Assembly: GCA_038503035.1 (NCBI GenBank) | Contig: JAVSML010025536.1 | Coordinates: 1,062,347-1,126,346 of the forward strand | Source of the DNA: Crocodylus rhombifer | Taxonomy: Eukaryota > Chordata > Crocodylia > Crocodylidae | Reading direction: 5' to 3' | Length of the DNA: 64,000 nt | Part shown: in pieces, positions 34,287-47,125 of the stretch | Numbering within the stretch: position 1 is the stretch's first letter | Layout of the letters: each line of letters begins with the position of its first letter | Position numbers and translations under genes: made by a program | The notes under the pieces: model-generated | What the model was told of the DNA's origin: nothing | What the model saw: the letters and a program-made list of their open reading frames with translations, nothing else | The model's database searches: none

Positions 34287-34332
34287 GACACACTCCTGAC
34301 CTCATGTGCTCACATGAGGCCAGGAGTGTGTC
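34287..34332. repeat. 46-bp near-perfect hairpin
   Basis: Two 22-base arms with 21 of 22 paired positions and a 2-base loop (ct). Left arm gacacactcctgacctcat; the right arm is its inverse with a single a/g difference. It may be a tiny foldback element remnant or an RNA-forming hairpin. Confidence 0.85.
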
Positions 34333-34738
34333 CTAATTTGTACTATGTTTCTCTATGTAAAGAATAAAACAGTTTCTGGAGCTTATATGAGAGGCATCTC
34401 CAATGAATTTAGCCAGTGTCTGCTGGTAGTTTCAGTGCAGTGTTTTTACTAGGCATTTATGATTGCTATGCGAAGTCCTTTACATTTTAATGGGACTTCA
34501 GTTTGAAAAGCCTTTGGTGTATTATTATAATGCTGGGGGAATAGAACCTTTTCCACCTTGCCCATTATAAAGGCTTTAACTGGGAGAGTAATTCAGAATG
34601 GTGCTCCCATCTAAGGCTGTATTCAAAAGATTTTACGCTTGGTAACATCTGAGCCATAGCAGTTATAGACAAGGTTTAGCATCTTAGCAGCTGCAGTCCT
34701 TAATCCTGATTCCGCTGCTTCCATATGAAGAGCTTCAT

Positions 34739-34810
34739 GGTCACAGAACATCAGCTTTGGCAATCCCATATTGTCATTCATCCCTCCACCCCTACACGCG
34801 TGCCTGCCAT
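34739..34810 (+). repeat. 72-bp repeat, copy 2
   Basis: 69 of 72 bases match 30692-30763, same orientation, 4.0 kb away. The minus-strand frame here extends to 80 aa (34865-34623) and includes HEALHMEAAESGLRTAAAK; I do not recognise it. The three differences change amino acids, which argues against selection on that frame. Confidence 0.85.
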
Positions 34811-34814
34811 ATAG

Positions 34815-37800
34815 GAAAATGAGTTTACAACTGACTATGCCTATGGGACTCCCAGTGGGATACAATGCCAGAGCTTTTACTTGGGGTGGATATACCTCAA
34901 AAGACTTGAAAGTTCAGTCAGATGAGCGCATCCCTGGCTAAACTCTTTTGACCTTTATTTAGGTTTGTTTCTAGAAAAGGGCAAAGGTTTGGGCCAGTTC
35001 TTGTTTACCCCAAGTGGCTTGTTTAACCGCAGTCTTTAATTGATCACTAAATCACGGGCATACCTTGCTTAAGAAACTAGGCCTCTGTAGAGGAAAGCAC
35101 TAAAGGGCATACTTAACTTTAAGCACATGAGTAGTTCCATTAACGGCAATGGGATTATTCACTTGCGTAAAGTTAATAGTGTACTTAAGTGCTTTGCTGC
35201 CTTAAGGATCAGGCTTTGCCGAGTTAAGGACAGACATATTTACTGTAAACCTGGCAAAAAGTAATCATGCCCCATCCAAATGTGTCACTGTTAGGACGCT
35301 GTGCTGCTTTTGCATCACCCCCAAACCGTTTTCCATAGCTCCTTCATTTACAAAGCAGAAACTGCAACGTTTGTATTTGGACTTCAAATCCCTCCAAACT
35401 TGGAGTGTTTGGGATCCAGGATTTTAGCTGGGACTATTATAAGTGCGGGAGCCTTTGCAAAATCTGGATCTTGGTATGGATCCTGGTTTGGAACACACTC
35501 ACAGATTGGACGAAGCAGCAGCAATGGTTCAAATCAGGTTGTCTCATTGAGCATATCTTTATTTCTGCTGAAATCAACCTGGTACATCAAGCTCAAATGA
35601 ATCCACTTTTAGGTATCTGTATTAAATTGATAATAACTGAGCCCATCAACAGGGCGTAGGCTTGGCTGTCAATTGTTGTAGCTGTGTTGCAGCCATAGAA
35701 TTGACAATTGACGCCAGCTGAGGATCCGTCCCTATAGAAACAAATGTTCAGCATTGTGCTATAAATCTTACAGACTACATGGACTGTAGTGAATGGGGTC
35801 AAGACTTACAGCCTGGGGCCTGCAACTGCAAATTTGGAATAATAATAATTAAAAAGAAAACCTTATTTTTCATGAAATTTGGATTTTTTGGGTGTACATT
35901 AAGGGTTTTATTACTGCTTCTACATAATAAAGTAATTGTGTAATTAGTAATACATTTGTCATTCCTTTACCAAGGAAAAAGTCAAACATGTGCCGGTTTT
36001 GTGTAAATCCTGACAGTGGTGATTTTTTTCCCCAGAGAAATATACCATTATATCATAAAAGTGTCAAGGCAGGAGTTTACTGTTCCTACTAATATTCTAA
36101 AATATTCTCTTAGGCTGACATCTCTGTCAATTAAAATTAAACAAAATTGCATTCTGCCATATACACTTCAAATAGGAAGCTTTCAAGTTTATGACTGTTC
36201 TTTGAATTGATTTTTAAGATGGCATCTGTAAAACTTGGCTCGTACAAGATGAGGTGGGATGTAGTTAAGGTTCAGTCAATTTTAAAAATGTTTTAAAGAT
36301 CATAAATCGACAGCTGCAATAGACTGAACATCCTTGGGTTTGGGGGTTGGTTGGTTGTTTTTTGGAGGGGGCTGCAGAATATAAATCCAGAGACTCTTTA
36401 AAATGGGGCTCTGGCACAGTGATAATTTTATGAAGATTGTGTTTCCTCCCCCCTTCAATATTTTTACAAAAAGTTACACAAACAAGAGGGCTTCTGGTGT
36501 TGTTTCCAGTTGCTCAGTCTCACAGGATTTGGCATCCTTCTTCTCCTGGTGTTTCCCACAGAAAGAGAGTGAGAACGTGCTTTCTCACGGGACCGTATTT
36601 CTCATGGAAAATAATAGGGTTGCCGGCAGCAAGCGTTTTCAGCAGTGATACCCTGCCAATAAAATCTTCAGGGAAATTATTGCCCTCAGTAAGATGAAGA
36701 CGAATAAATTGGAACCCCATCCCTACTTCACAAATATGCATCTTGAGCAGGATTTTGCCTTTCTGTTATTCTCCAGAAACCCTGGCCTCAAGAAAATGCA
36801 ATAGGCAGTGAGGCTAAGTTTACATTTAACATTTTTTCCAGCATAGCTGTGTCAGCTGTAACTGAAAAGAATCATACCCCGCACTGACGTCTCTAGTCCA
36901 CTAAGAGCATTAGTGTAGACACAGTCACACTGTCAGTTGGCCCTGTACAAAGGCATGATGTAAATTAACTTTTTTTTGCCAGTAAAGCACGCATCGCTAC
37001 TAGGAGGGTTTCTGGAGAACTAGATGGGCAAGGCCAAATTCTCTTTCTGGAGAACTAGGTTGACAAGGCCGAATTCAAGTGGTCAAAATGTACGAGCCTC
37101 TAATGTAGACTTAAAAAGCCGTATCCTCAGGTGGAAGAACTGAATGCAATGGAGATTTGCTTCCATTTAAATTTGAGCCCTCATTCTTGAGATGTACACT
37201 AGGAAGCTGCCTTGTAAATGCTCATCGTAGTCTACCCTGAACAACAAAGATATTCTCAAAGAGCTATTAGCTCTTGTTATCATCCTTCTGCAGCAACATT
37301 AAGGAGAAAAATATTTAGTTATCAATTCAAGCAAACGTGCCAAACCCACCCCGGGCTGGATCTGGACCATGGGGCTCCTCCTAAGGCAGATCCATGGGTC
37401 CAGCACCAGTGGTGAGGGTCCAGTGGCAGCAGAGCTCCAAGGGCAGTGGCAGGGGTCCTTGCTCAACAGACATTTCCACTGGGACCCAGGGGCTCTGAAT
37501 TTTGTGGCAGGACCCATCCCTCTTGCCCCTCCTCCAACTCCCCCAACTTTTGGTAGCCTGCCAGTAGCCCAGCAGGCCAGATCCAGCTCACAGGCCCAAT
37601 CTTTGACACCCAGACTCTAAAGCTTTGTGGTTTTAGGCCTTTTTGCCTCAGGGAAAATTGCTCCAAAATGTTTAGAGCTGTTAAATGGACTTGGTGGAGA
37701 TGTCACCATAGCCCTTTCTAGTTACCAAAGGAGCCAGGAAGTATAAAGGAGTGAACATGGGTAAAGAAATGGAACATAAATTACCTCAGCTGTTTTGAAA

Positions 37801-37835
37801 TGATCAACAACACATAACTAGTAGTTTTTTTAAGT
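34815..37835. other. Unique sequence with old repeat fragments
   Basis: Old amniote repeat pieces at 35095-35225 ('ttccattaacggcaatggga') and 35685-35725 ('cgccagctgaggatccgtcc'). A decayed DNA-transposon-like piece at about 36810-36930 has 'taagtttacattta' and 'attagtgtagacacagtc'. A 35-bp tandem duplication lies at 37009-37076. No exon seen. Confidence 0.4.
37009..37076 (+). repeat. 35-bp tandem duplication
   Basis: 'tttctggagaactag' starts at 37009 and again at 37044, each followed by an 'aaggcc.aattc' end. Two imperfect units. Confidence 0.8.
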
Positions 37836-37839
37836 GATA

Positions 37840-37956
37840 CTTAATGCACATTAGCCTATTTTAATGCACATTAACAAAAGAGCACAATTTTTAATGATGC
37901 CTTAATGCGCATTACAATAGGTAAATGAGCATTAAAGCACATGTGTAGATGCACCC
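37840..37956 (-). mobile_element. MITE fragment, 'taatgcacatt' family
   Basis: 'taatgcacattagcctattt' is nearly identical to the 606-1013 element interior, and the right end 'cacatgtgtagatgcaccc' matches its terminal repeat. The left end is missing or decayed. No coding capacity. Confidence 0.6.
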
Positions 37957-38089
37957 ACTACCGTGGCTCAATTTAACTGGAAGTTCTGGGTGAAAGCTTA
38001 GGTCAGTACTTGCTTATCTAAGACAGCCTTCTTCTATCTGAATCACAGGGTATCTGATTGAAGATAGCTTTGTAGCTATGACATGCGTC

Positions 38090-38185
38090 AGACATTCAGG
38101 GTTTTTAGCCTTGCTTTGCTATTTACTTTCCATGTGACCTTAAGGAGGTCACTTTGCCTCTTTTTGCACTCTGTAAAATTTGCAC
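38090..38185 (-). repeat. MIR-type SINE remnant, antisense
   Basis: 'tttgctatttactttccatg' followed by 'tgaccttaaggaggtcactt', 'tgcctctttttgcac' and 'ctgtaaaattt' is the antisense MIR order. Confidence 0.6.
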
Positions 38186-38189
38186 ACTA

Positions 38190-39480
38190 TTTGGGGTTTC
38201 TTTTTAATTGAAGCATTTTTAAATCCTTAGATAGAAAGGCGAGAAGAAGTTCAAATATTATTGTTTTTGAGGAGGCAGTGAAACCTTTTTCTTCTGCTTT
38301 GCATTTCTTACAAACCACTTTTTTTAAGGCCCCCATAGACTCTGTGCCTCCAAACCCATGAGGAACTATAATATTACACATGAAAATGCATTTTTTTTTC
38401 ATTTCAAGTGCAGCTTTTGGAAGATGATCTCCATGCTAAAGGGAATTAAAAGTAAAATAAAACCCCACAATATCACATCTCATTTTCCAAATGCAACAGG
38501 TCTCAATCTTTATAGTGACAAGCAAAGTCTGACCATTCCTAACTTCTTAAAGAAACAATCTCTGGAAAAAAATATCCAAAACTACTCTGATGGAAATGTT
38601 CATTGAAAGAAAATGCAGGTGCTAACCGCTTAGGACTTCATGTCAAGAGAAATATTTTCCCAGGGTCCCATGAGAGGAAAGGAGGGGCCACGAGGTGCTT
38701 GACCTAGTGAGTAGTGGAAAAAAACAGAGGTTGATGACAGAAAGACCTTAATTCATGCACTGTGAGCTTGAGTGATGTGTTTGCTTTAAACCTTCCATTT
38801 AAATTCAACCAGCAGCCAAAACCACAGATCAACAAATTCTGAGCACAAAGTGAAACTTGGGCTACTGGTCTGCTCAGTGCTCAAGTACTTTCTGAAGGAA
38901 CGTTAAATACAAATTAATATTTGATTCTAGTTAACCATGTCAAAGGAGCTGGTAATTACAGCTAAGTAGCAACTTTGGGACGAAACCAGATAATTACTGC
39001 TGAAGGAGTAACATAAGCAAAATTAATATGATGGCAATTTTATTCATAGCTAACTTTAAAGACAGGCTTGTTCTGGTTTAGGTAACTTACCAACTTGAAA
39101 TATTTGGAAAAAATAAAAGAATGCTATCCATCTTCAAGATAATAAGGGGAGACTCTTTCTAATCTGTCTATTATTATTATCATCATTACACGAACCTGGC
39201 AAATCTTTAGCTACTGCAGCTCCACTTACTTCAATAGGCGCTGGATTACATCAGCTGAAGATGTGGCTTAATTAAGGTATAGAGCTATGCATCTCCAATT
39301 ACAAGAGTGGTAACGTAAAGAAATGGTACTTGTCCCAAGTTGCTTATAGACAAAATAAACAAAACATGGTTTTTGATATTGGGCCCCTCAGGACGGGTGG
39401 AGGAATGGATGATACTACCTAAAGCAAACGTTTATGAGCCATCTTGCTATAATGGTCAGAACGCTACAGGGGCATATATG
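38190..39480. other. Unique sequence with an old repeat fragment
   Basis: 39208-39275 carries 'actgcagctccacttacttc' and 'cagctgaagatgtggct', the old amniote repeat. Otherwise nothing recognised. Confidence 0.4.
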
Positions 39481-39483
39481 CTC

Positions 39484-40275
39484 AACAACTAGATCTGGAC
39501 AGGTTACAGGGGTGGGCAGATGAGAATAGGATGGGTTTCAATACTGACAAGTGCAGGGGAGGAAGAACCGGCACCATACCTACAGGCTGGGGAACTCTCT
39601 TCTCATCAGTGCAGAGGCAGAAAAGGATCTTAGAGTTATTATTGATTCCAAGATGAACATGGGCCACAAATATGAAGACATGGTCAGGAAGGCCAACCGT
39701 ACCTTGTCATACATCCACAGATGCACCTCCAGCAGGTAGGCAATCCTTCCCCTCTATGTGGCACTGGTCAGGCCGCAGCTGGAGTACTGCATCCAGCACT
39801 TCAAGAGGGATGTGGACAACATGGAGAGGGTCCAGAGGTATGGTTAAGGGGCAGCAGGGCAGGTCCTATGAGGAGAGGCTACAGGACCTGAACCTGTTCA
39901 GCCTCCACAACAGAAGGCTGAGAGAGGATCTGGTGGTCATCTGTAAACTTGCAGGGAGACCAGCAGGCAATGGGAGAGACCCTGTTCCCCGGAGAACAAC
40001 CAGGAGAAACAAGGAATAATGGCCACAAGCTGGCAGCGGGTAGATTCAGGCTAGGTATCAGGAGGCACTACTGCCCAGTCAGGGTGGCTAGGATCTGGAA
40101 CCAACGTCCAAGGGAAGTGGTGCTCGCTCCTACCCTGGGGGTCTTCAAAGGGAGGCTGGATGAACACCTTGCTGGGGTCATTTGACCCCAGCATCCTTTG
40201 CTGCCCAGGGCAGGGGGTCGGACTTGATGATCTGCTCAGGTCCCTTCTGACCTCACCTACTATGAAACTCTGAAA
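39484..40275 (+). mobile_element. CR1 LINE, 5'-truncated
   Basis: The plus strand encodes, over three frames, LQGWADEN-like start, LGNSLLISAEAEKDLRVIIDSKMNMG, KANRTLSYIHRC, then LFSLHNRRLREDLVVICKL and IRRHYCPVRVARIWNQRPREVV: the C-terminal part of CR1 ORF2 after the RT palm. The 3' untranslated end has gctggggtcatttgacccc, 'ggacttgatgatctgctc' and a terminal actatgaaactctgaaac. It is the same subfamily as 20687-22030, in the opposite direction. Frameshifts and a short deletion near 39800 make it non-functional. Confidence 0.92.
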
Positions 40276-40279
40276 CAAT

Positions 40280-43200
40280 GCACCATATTGCTATGGCAGA
40301 TAGGCCACCCTCTCAAACCCTATTTAGACACTGGAGTATGCATAGAATGGGCAAGAGGTCCCTGCGAGTGGCATAATGGTATGCATTCACCATAAAGTCC
40401 CGACAAGCAGTTAAACCAAAGATATATTCCTAAACTGCTAGGAGCTCACAGGTACCAAACAACTGGTTCCTGCTTGAGGAAGGGAAAGGGATGCAAGACC
40501 TTCCATCTCACCCCTGAGCCTCTGAGTGAACCTAGAGGCAAGCATTTTGAGTGACATGGTCAAAGGGAGGCCTTTCTCTAGTTGAGACAGCAGCAGGAGG
40601 AGCAGAGAGTGAAGAGCAGGTGTGCATTTGAAGGGCTTTCTTTCTTTCTTTTTTTTTTTCAGGTTGTGACCATAATGGATTCCAGAGTCCATATTAGTGC
40701 TGTGCCTTTGATTACTGATGAGGAAGCCACTGAAAATTTGGTTTGGGTAAGCGGTTCAAAGTAGACAGGCTTTTTAAAAAAAACAATAGCACAGCTGTTG
40801 GAGAATAACTTATCTCGCCACATTTGGAGATATTCATTTTGGGCGCCAGGCCCCATGAACAAGTAAACTGTGGAACTGGCTGCACATTTTTCAGTTAAAG
40901 CCTTTTTATAAATGGAAAAAAGAACGGGTGTGTGACAAAATGAAAAGTGACCACTTCCTTGAACATTTTTGAAATACCACAAAGATTGAAGTTTTCGTCG
41001 CAAACCCCGAAATGTTGGAGCTTGGAGCTTGCTTTGTTTATTTATTTAGAGAAAAGTTGGAATTTTCCACAGGAAAAAAAGAAATCCTTTCCCTATCAGG
41101 ACTAGTGAACATGGTGTTGCCAAGATCAGAGACGGTGAGTTCGTGGGGGCCCCAGGGCCCTGGCCTCCCTCGGGAAGAGGGCTGTCACCTGAAAGGCATA
41201 AAACTTTCCACGTGTCCATCATCTTAGGCCCCTCCCCCCGTAAAAATAAAAGTTGGCACACTTGCCAGAGAGAAGAGTGCTTGAAGAAAGCGGTCATCCA
41301 AAGGGCTTTTTGTTTGTTATTCATACGTTTGGGTGCACATTTTGTGTGAAGTTTCTGGTTTTTGCTTAGTTTCATTTGATTCCACCATTTAGACATTTTA
41401 TTGTTTATTATAAGGGAGTTTTTATGCTTCTGTGAAGAGCAGTAGGAAATCACTGGGAAATAAATGAGTAGATATAAAGCTTCACAAAAGTGGAAATTGA
41501 GATATTAAGCTTTCCCGAGGAATCTGCTCTCAGTACATAAGTGCATAAGGTGACAAAATTACTGTAGTTAGGCCTTTTGTTTAATTTTCAAATAGCCAGT
41601 TAGGTATATTGCATTCAGAGGTGATTGCTTGTGGACTTTCCAGCCCTTCACCTCTAGGTCATCAAGTTCATTGCCAGCCCATCTTGGAGATCAGCTTACT
41701 ATCTGTTGTGAACAATTTATCTATGGAATTTATACTCCTTCTTTGTTCATGAATTTTCCACAGATGGACTTTGATTTTTACAAATATGTTCATCATTGAG
41801 AATTATTTGACAAATGTTTTATGTGGAACATATTACAGCCCATGACTTGACTATAGATTTATTTGCCATGATTATTGCATTAAGTATTCTCTATTAATAA
41901 TTGCCTAGAACTGATGCCTAATTGATCACTAAAGGCACAGAGTTATGATACTGCTACTTCACTGTATGACTCCCAAACTGCAAAAAGCTTTTAAGATGAA
42001 CTATTGTTGCTTTTGGTGAAAAGGTCCGTGTACAAGGATGCACAATGCTGTCTTTGCAATAGGTTTTTATGGCAAAAACTTCATATGAAAGTGAACGTGA
42101 ACTATATAAAGATCAAAAATACCAACAAAGCCAATTCAAGATTTTTAGGCATATGGATGTTAAATTATTTGGGGTTTTTGGTGGTGTTTTTCCTGTTCCT
42201 GAGATAAACTAAAGGCATCAACTGGCTTATACAAAATAAATTGAAGGGTTCTGACCAATTCTTGATAGATATTATCCACATCTGGCAACAGCAGACACCA
42301 TAAAAGGTAACTTGGTTGGCAGTCTCTAAAGAAATCAATAGATAAGTCACAGGATGTGGGTATATAGGTGCTACTGAATGACTTCCTGGTCTTTCTAGCC
42401 TGATGCTGGCCACAACTGAATGGCAATTTGGGAAAAAGCTTGTGCTGTTTTAGTGCATTTTCACTAAGGATTTCAACCCCTGTACTTTAACCAGGGCTAA
42501 TTTCACTTAAATGTGTTTGTTTTTAAAGTGAGCAAAAGAATAAAACAAAATCACTCCTGAACAGAGAGGCAAGAACTGACAATACCTCATTTTGTAGTTC
42601 TAATGGCAAAGAACCCTACATACACTACACAAGCAAAACTTGGCTCATTTAATTACACCTGCACAGTATTTCAATAGTATGCCTTGCTGAGAGGTGCTTT
42701 TAAGAGTAAAGTGCTTTGAAATAAAGCTATTAAATGCATACAGAGTCATTGATCGATACTTTAAAGTTATGAAAAAAAAAAAAAAGCATGGGGGGAGAAA
42801 AAAAAAGAGACTTTTTTTCCTTCGCTGTAAGGGTGGATTTGGACTCTTCAAGGGCACAAGAATGGTAAATGATTGCTAAAGGTCCAAATTAAGAGGTATT
42901 AGTCCATTGTGCAGCAGTCAGTCACATCATATTCGCATTGCTGTTTTCTTGTCGGAGATTTTGCCTTGATCTATCCAGGACCACATTGACAAGTCACAAT
43001 TGAAGCATTCTAAATAATCCACAGTGAAATAAGGCATAGGGTGTCACTCTCTAGGCTACAGAAAGCCTGAGCTCAGTGGAGTTAGAAAGGGTAGCAAAGC
43101 CCTTTTCAGTCGCGTTTCTCAGCCGATTAAACTCATTCAGGGCCAGGCTGCTGGAACGAAAACAGAAAGATCACCTCCTGTTCTCCACTGTTTTGTTGGC

Positions 43201-43875
43201 AACAGCAGACAGATGTAGAAAAGTAGAAACATTTTTACTATAGCAACAAAGGAGAAAGGGGTGGGAGGCAAATAAAAAAAAAAAGTTTGATTGAATTTGT
43301 TAGCTTGCTAATTTTGAAGGTGCTTGGGGAGAATGCAGTAGGCAAAGCAAGAAATGAAACCCATGCAGCTTATATTTCAAAGGGCTCATGTAAGATCACT
43401 CTTGGGTGTGAAGACATGCCCCCTTTCTCTGCTAGAAATAAAAGAGAGAATTTCACTCTTACAATAATTAACCATAAGAAAAAAAAGGAAACTCAAGTAA
43501 TCAGCATGCTTCTGTTTCTTTTTAGAGCCTGCTCAGAAATTAAGAAGGATGCTTTATTTAAAGGTAACCTGTCCAGCCGCACTTGTGATATATAAATGCC
43601 ACAGAAAACTAAGCAGCCCTTCCAATTCCAGACTTTGAAAACTTGTGATAAATCACCATTAAGTTAACTGCTGAAGATTAAATGATGGTTCATGCACAGA
43701 ACCCCCCAATAATCCATCCCCTATAAGTGGTTGGGTAGAAATATTTTATGCTGATAGAGGGGGCACAATGAGCCTGGTTTTGGTGTGCTGCATGCTTATT
43801 TTTTTTCTGCTTGTTCTTGCCAAATGTTCTCCATTTTGGTCAAAGAAAAATTGAGTAGAGCTCCATACCTGAGAA
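40280..43875. other. Unique sequence, nothing recognised
   Basis: No exon or repeat family recognised. Frames of 114 aa (40659-41003, minus), 135 aa (41046-41453, minus) and 102 aa (43287-43595) have no motifs I know. A-runs occur near 42771-42784. Confidence 0.4.
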
Positions 43876-43879
43876 CTCA

Positions 43880-44250
43880 TGATGAGACCTGGGTTCTAAT
43901 CCCAGCTCTAATAACTATCTAATTATTTTGTATGAAATGGAACAGCACCAGCAAGAGAGACTTATGAGGCCTACCTCATAAGACTTTGTAACAGACATTG
44001 TGGCATTCATTTGAGAGGTGGTACACCCGGGTTCAAGACTTAGATTCAGATCAGGCAGTGGTTTAGGTGCCCAAGTAGTAAGATCTTGTGGAACTATGAC
44101 CAATCGTTTTGGTGCCCCAAGTGGGGGGATGAGACCTTTTGAAAATCTTGTCCCAGGAGAAGATTCTCTGGTTGAGTTTTCCTTAAGGGCAAAAAAAAAA
44201 TCCAAGGAACCTAAATGATTTAGGAGCTTAAAAGCTACTGACTTTCAGAC
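43880..44250 (-). repeat. Ancient MIR-like repeat remnants
   Basis: 'gagacctgggttctaatccc' and 'agctctaataactatct' are antisense MIR start motifs. 44140-44250 has 'ttttgaaaatcttgtcccag' and 'cctaaatgatttaggagctt', a further old amniote repeat. Boundaries uncertain. Confidence 0.5.
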
Positions 44251-44516
44251 AGATACAGCCTGCTAGGGCACAAGAGTACTTTAGAAAAAAAATCAATCTG
44301 ACTCAAATCAAACAACAAATCCAAGCAAGGAGTTAGAAGTGGATATAGGCAGGTCATGACAATATGAAAGGTTAGTGAGCTAACCCGTTACCTTTGGATT
44401 CATGGCTTCAGCTTATCACAGGAGTCAGGAAAAATCCTTATCCTAATGTTTAGATTGCACAAGTGGCTAGTATTATATGGCATTTATACATAGACCTTTT
44501 CATTTTTGGATGCTCC

Positions 44517-44823
44517 AGAGATCTACCGCTTTGGAGCAGACTTGATGAATAGAGCCTGCTCCGCATGGGAGCTGATGAGCACCGGGCCGTGCCGCTTGCA
44601 GTTGTATAAGTGGCGAAATGCGTGTCAGAAAATGGCAGCGGTGCGCATTTGAACTAAAGCACCTCCGAGATGTGTTAGTTCAAATGTGCACCGCTGCCAT
44701 TTTCTGCACGCTGATGTGCATTTTGCCACTTACACAGCTGCAAGCGGCATGGCTGCTTGCACACATAAAAATGCCCTTAGCGGGCAGACTCGTCTTCATC
44801 TGATTCAAAACGCTCAGATGTTT
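44517..44823. mobile_element. Long foldback element (MITE-like)
   Basis: Arms 44517-44656 and 44676-44823 are inverted copies, very close in the inner 65 bases ('aaaatggcagcggtg' against its inverse) and looser outward. The spacer is 19 bases. The left arm lacks 7 bases present on the right ('catcagc'). I could not identify a target duplication. Several CpGs, no coding capacity. Confidence 0.85.
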
Positions 44824-44829
44824 GTTGGC

Positions 44830-46855
44830 AACATACTCATCCACGCTGTCTCATAGGTTGATTTCTTTTAGCATGTAGGGCCTAACTTGTGGTCAGATAG
44901 CAAATTGGTCTTTTTTTGATTGTTGTATTATATTCCTCCTTTTCCAGCTCTCATTTACCACCATCAGACACTTGGAGGACCTCTCATCCTCTCCCACCAT
45001 CAGACACCTGAAGAAGACTTCCCTTGCTCTGTTTTCAAGGACGGGTATAAAATGGTTTCTGTAATCATTTGTCACTGAGCTGTGCTTTGCCATGCTTCGA
45101 AAATGTGCATAGTAAATATAAGGTGCCTATGAATTTTGGCATGATATTGGGTCCTCTAAGTGATTTTGGCATTGTTTGCACTGTGAAATATATCACACAA
45201 GGTCAAGAACAGTCAATATTATTCCTGTAAATTATAGTCTAGACTCTCATAAATTGTCTCCTAATTTGCAGCAAACGAAAGCTAGAAGCCAAACCTTTTG
45301 GCATCTGCAACAAGACCCGGTTTGGGGAAAGGGGAGGATTTTCCTGCTTCCTCTCAAGCAGCAGGCGTGGGTATATGCTTTTTGGATTCTTTTGTCAGCA
45401 CTTTGCTGAGTGACTGTGGACAGAGTGGCTGGCAGTCCTTTGCCTCAACAGGAAAATACAAAACCTAATCCCCAAACACAATTTCAGACAAATACTGGTT
45501 TTATTTACTCATATTCATCTCTTCAGGAAAAAAGGGAGAAAATAGCTTGCTTAATCCCAATACCAACACAATATTGATTCACATTCATGTTTGGTATTTA
45601 TTGACGTGCATTGCATACAATGAAAGCTATCAATTAGGCTGTTCTGTTCAAGGGAAGGGGCAATCATATTAGAAAACAGATGAAGCACAGAGTTTATATA
45701 GTCCTAATTTTATGTAATGTAAACTTTTCAAACGTTGGGCACATGTGAGCGAATCCGTATGTCCTGATGGAAAAAAAATACAAAGCAAATGGATTTACTT
45801 TAAAGCTAATTACCATGGGTGACTATCTGTCCACAAAGTCACATTGTTATTTTCTAAACTTCTATAATGAAATCAACTGCAGCCCCTACAAACTGGATTC
45901 CTGAGTATTTTATTAACAGTCTTTAAATGCATTTATATAATAGCTTAGCACAAGGTTTTGTTTTGTGACCGGGTGCAGATTTATGAAATTTTACAGGTGT
46001 TTTGTAATTTTGCCATATTCCTTCTATACACTTAAGCAGGGGAGCAGCGTGTCAAACATGCATTAAAGATCAGTGTCAAGGAGAGCATAATGGCATATGG
46101 GTAGTATTTAGGCAAGTGGTTAGTTGCGTGCAAAAATCAAATATAAAGCACTCTCTTTTTTTGCCCTGTAGAGTTTTTATTGCATGGCCACAGCTGGATT
46201 TACACTGTATTTAATAAAACATTAGTAGCCACCAGGGATTTAAATATGTAACGTAATTCTTTTTCAGTAAAATAATTCCATAAATCCAAATATGAAGTTC
46301 TTTTTTTCCCTGCAAATGCTGTATACCCATAATTAAATTAAACACTATATATGGCTTTTTCACAGTGTAATTTAATGGAAGTAAAATCCATCTGCAAAGT
46401 TGATTTTGGATGCATGCTCACATTTTTTGGAGCTGAAGTAGATTTGGTGGCTAATATGTTTTGGGGAGAACTGTGGGCCCTAGTTCTCTGTTCTGGCTGT
46501 GTGACTCTTGATCCAGAAATGGCACGATGGGAAGGCCAATATTGCTTTAATGGGGCCACTGGGGCCTAAAGGCGGCTTATACCTGGTGCTCTGATGCAGT
46601 TGATGTGCTGTTTTTGATAGCCGTATTGTCTACTTCCATTGCCTGAGCATGATGATGTAGCAAATATGTGGTTTGCAGTAGGTTTTGCCCTTACAACAGA
46701 ATGATTGTAGAAAATAAGGTCATCTAGAATGGGTTTTTTTTTGTCCTTTTACAGCTATTCTTTGAGCATAATTCTTTCTGGCCCATAAACAATATCTGTT
46801 GATAATTGGGGTGGGAGGTGGATAGGTAGGTTGGTAACTATGGTTTGCAATGGTA
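44830..46855. other. AT-rich unique sequence, nothing recognised
   Basis: No exon or repeat recognised. The opposing 73-aa and 72-aa frames at 46338-46569 have no motif. Confidence 0.45.
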
Positions 46856-46859
46856 AATT

Positions 46860-47125
46860 CAGGAGATTAAGAGTTGGGATTCCTGGCTTTCACACCGGAC
46901 TTTGCCACTAGGACATGTGTGATGATGAAGTGCCATAAACTAGTCTGTGTTTGTTTCTCAAGACATGACAAGATAAGACTACTTGCCTATGATGTTTTAT
47001 AAATGGCAATCATTTCATATTTTCAAAGCACTCTGAATGTTTTGTAAATCTCAGTCAGCAAGATCTCCAGCTGGTACAAGTTGGCATTACTGCACCGATG
47101 AGAGTTATGCCAGCTGTAAGTGATT
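46860..47125. repeat. MIR-like and old amniote repeat remnants
   Basis: 'taagagttgggattcctggc' and 'cggactttgccac' suggest antisense MIR. 'ttttcaaagcactctgaatg' and 'ttaccagctgtaag'-like words near 47100 belong to old amniote repeats. Heavily diverged; edges uncertain. Confidence 0.45.

Noticed and set aside
34623..34865. 80-aa minus frame containing the 72-mer as a coding exon
   Set aside because: The three differences from the other copy all alter or sit in non-silent positions and flanks do not match; no family recognised.
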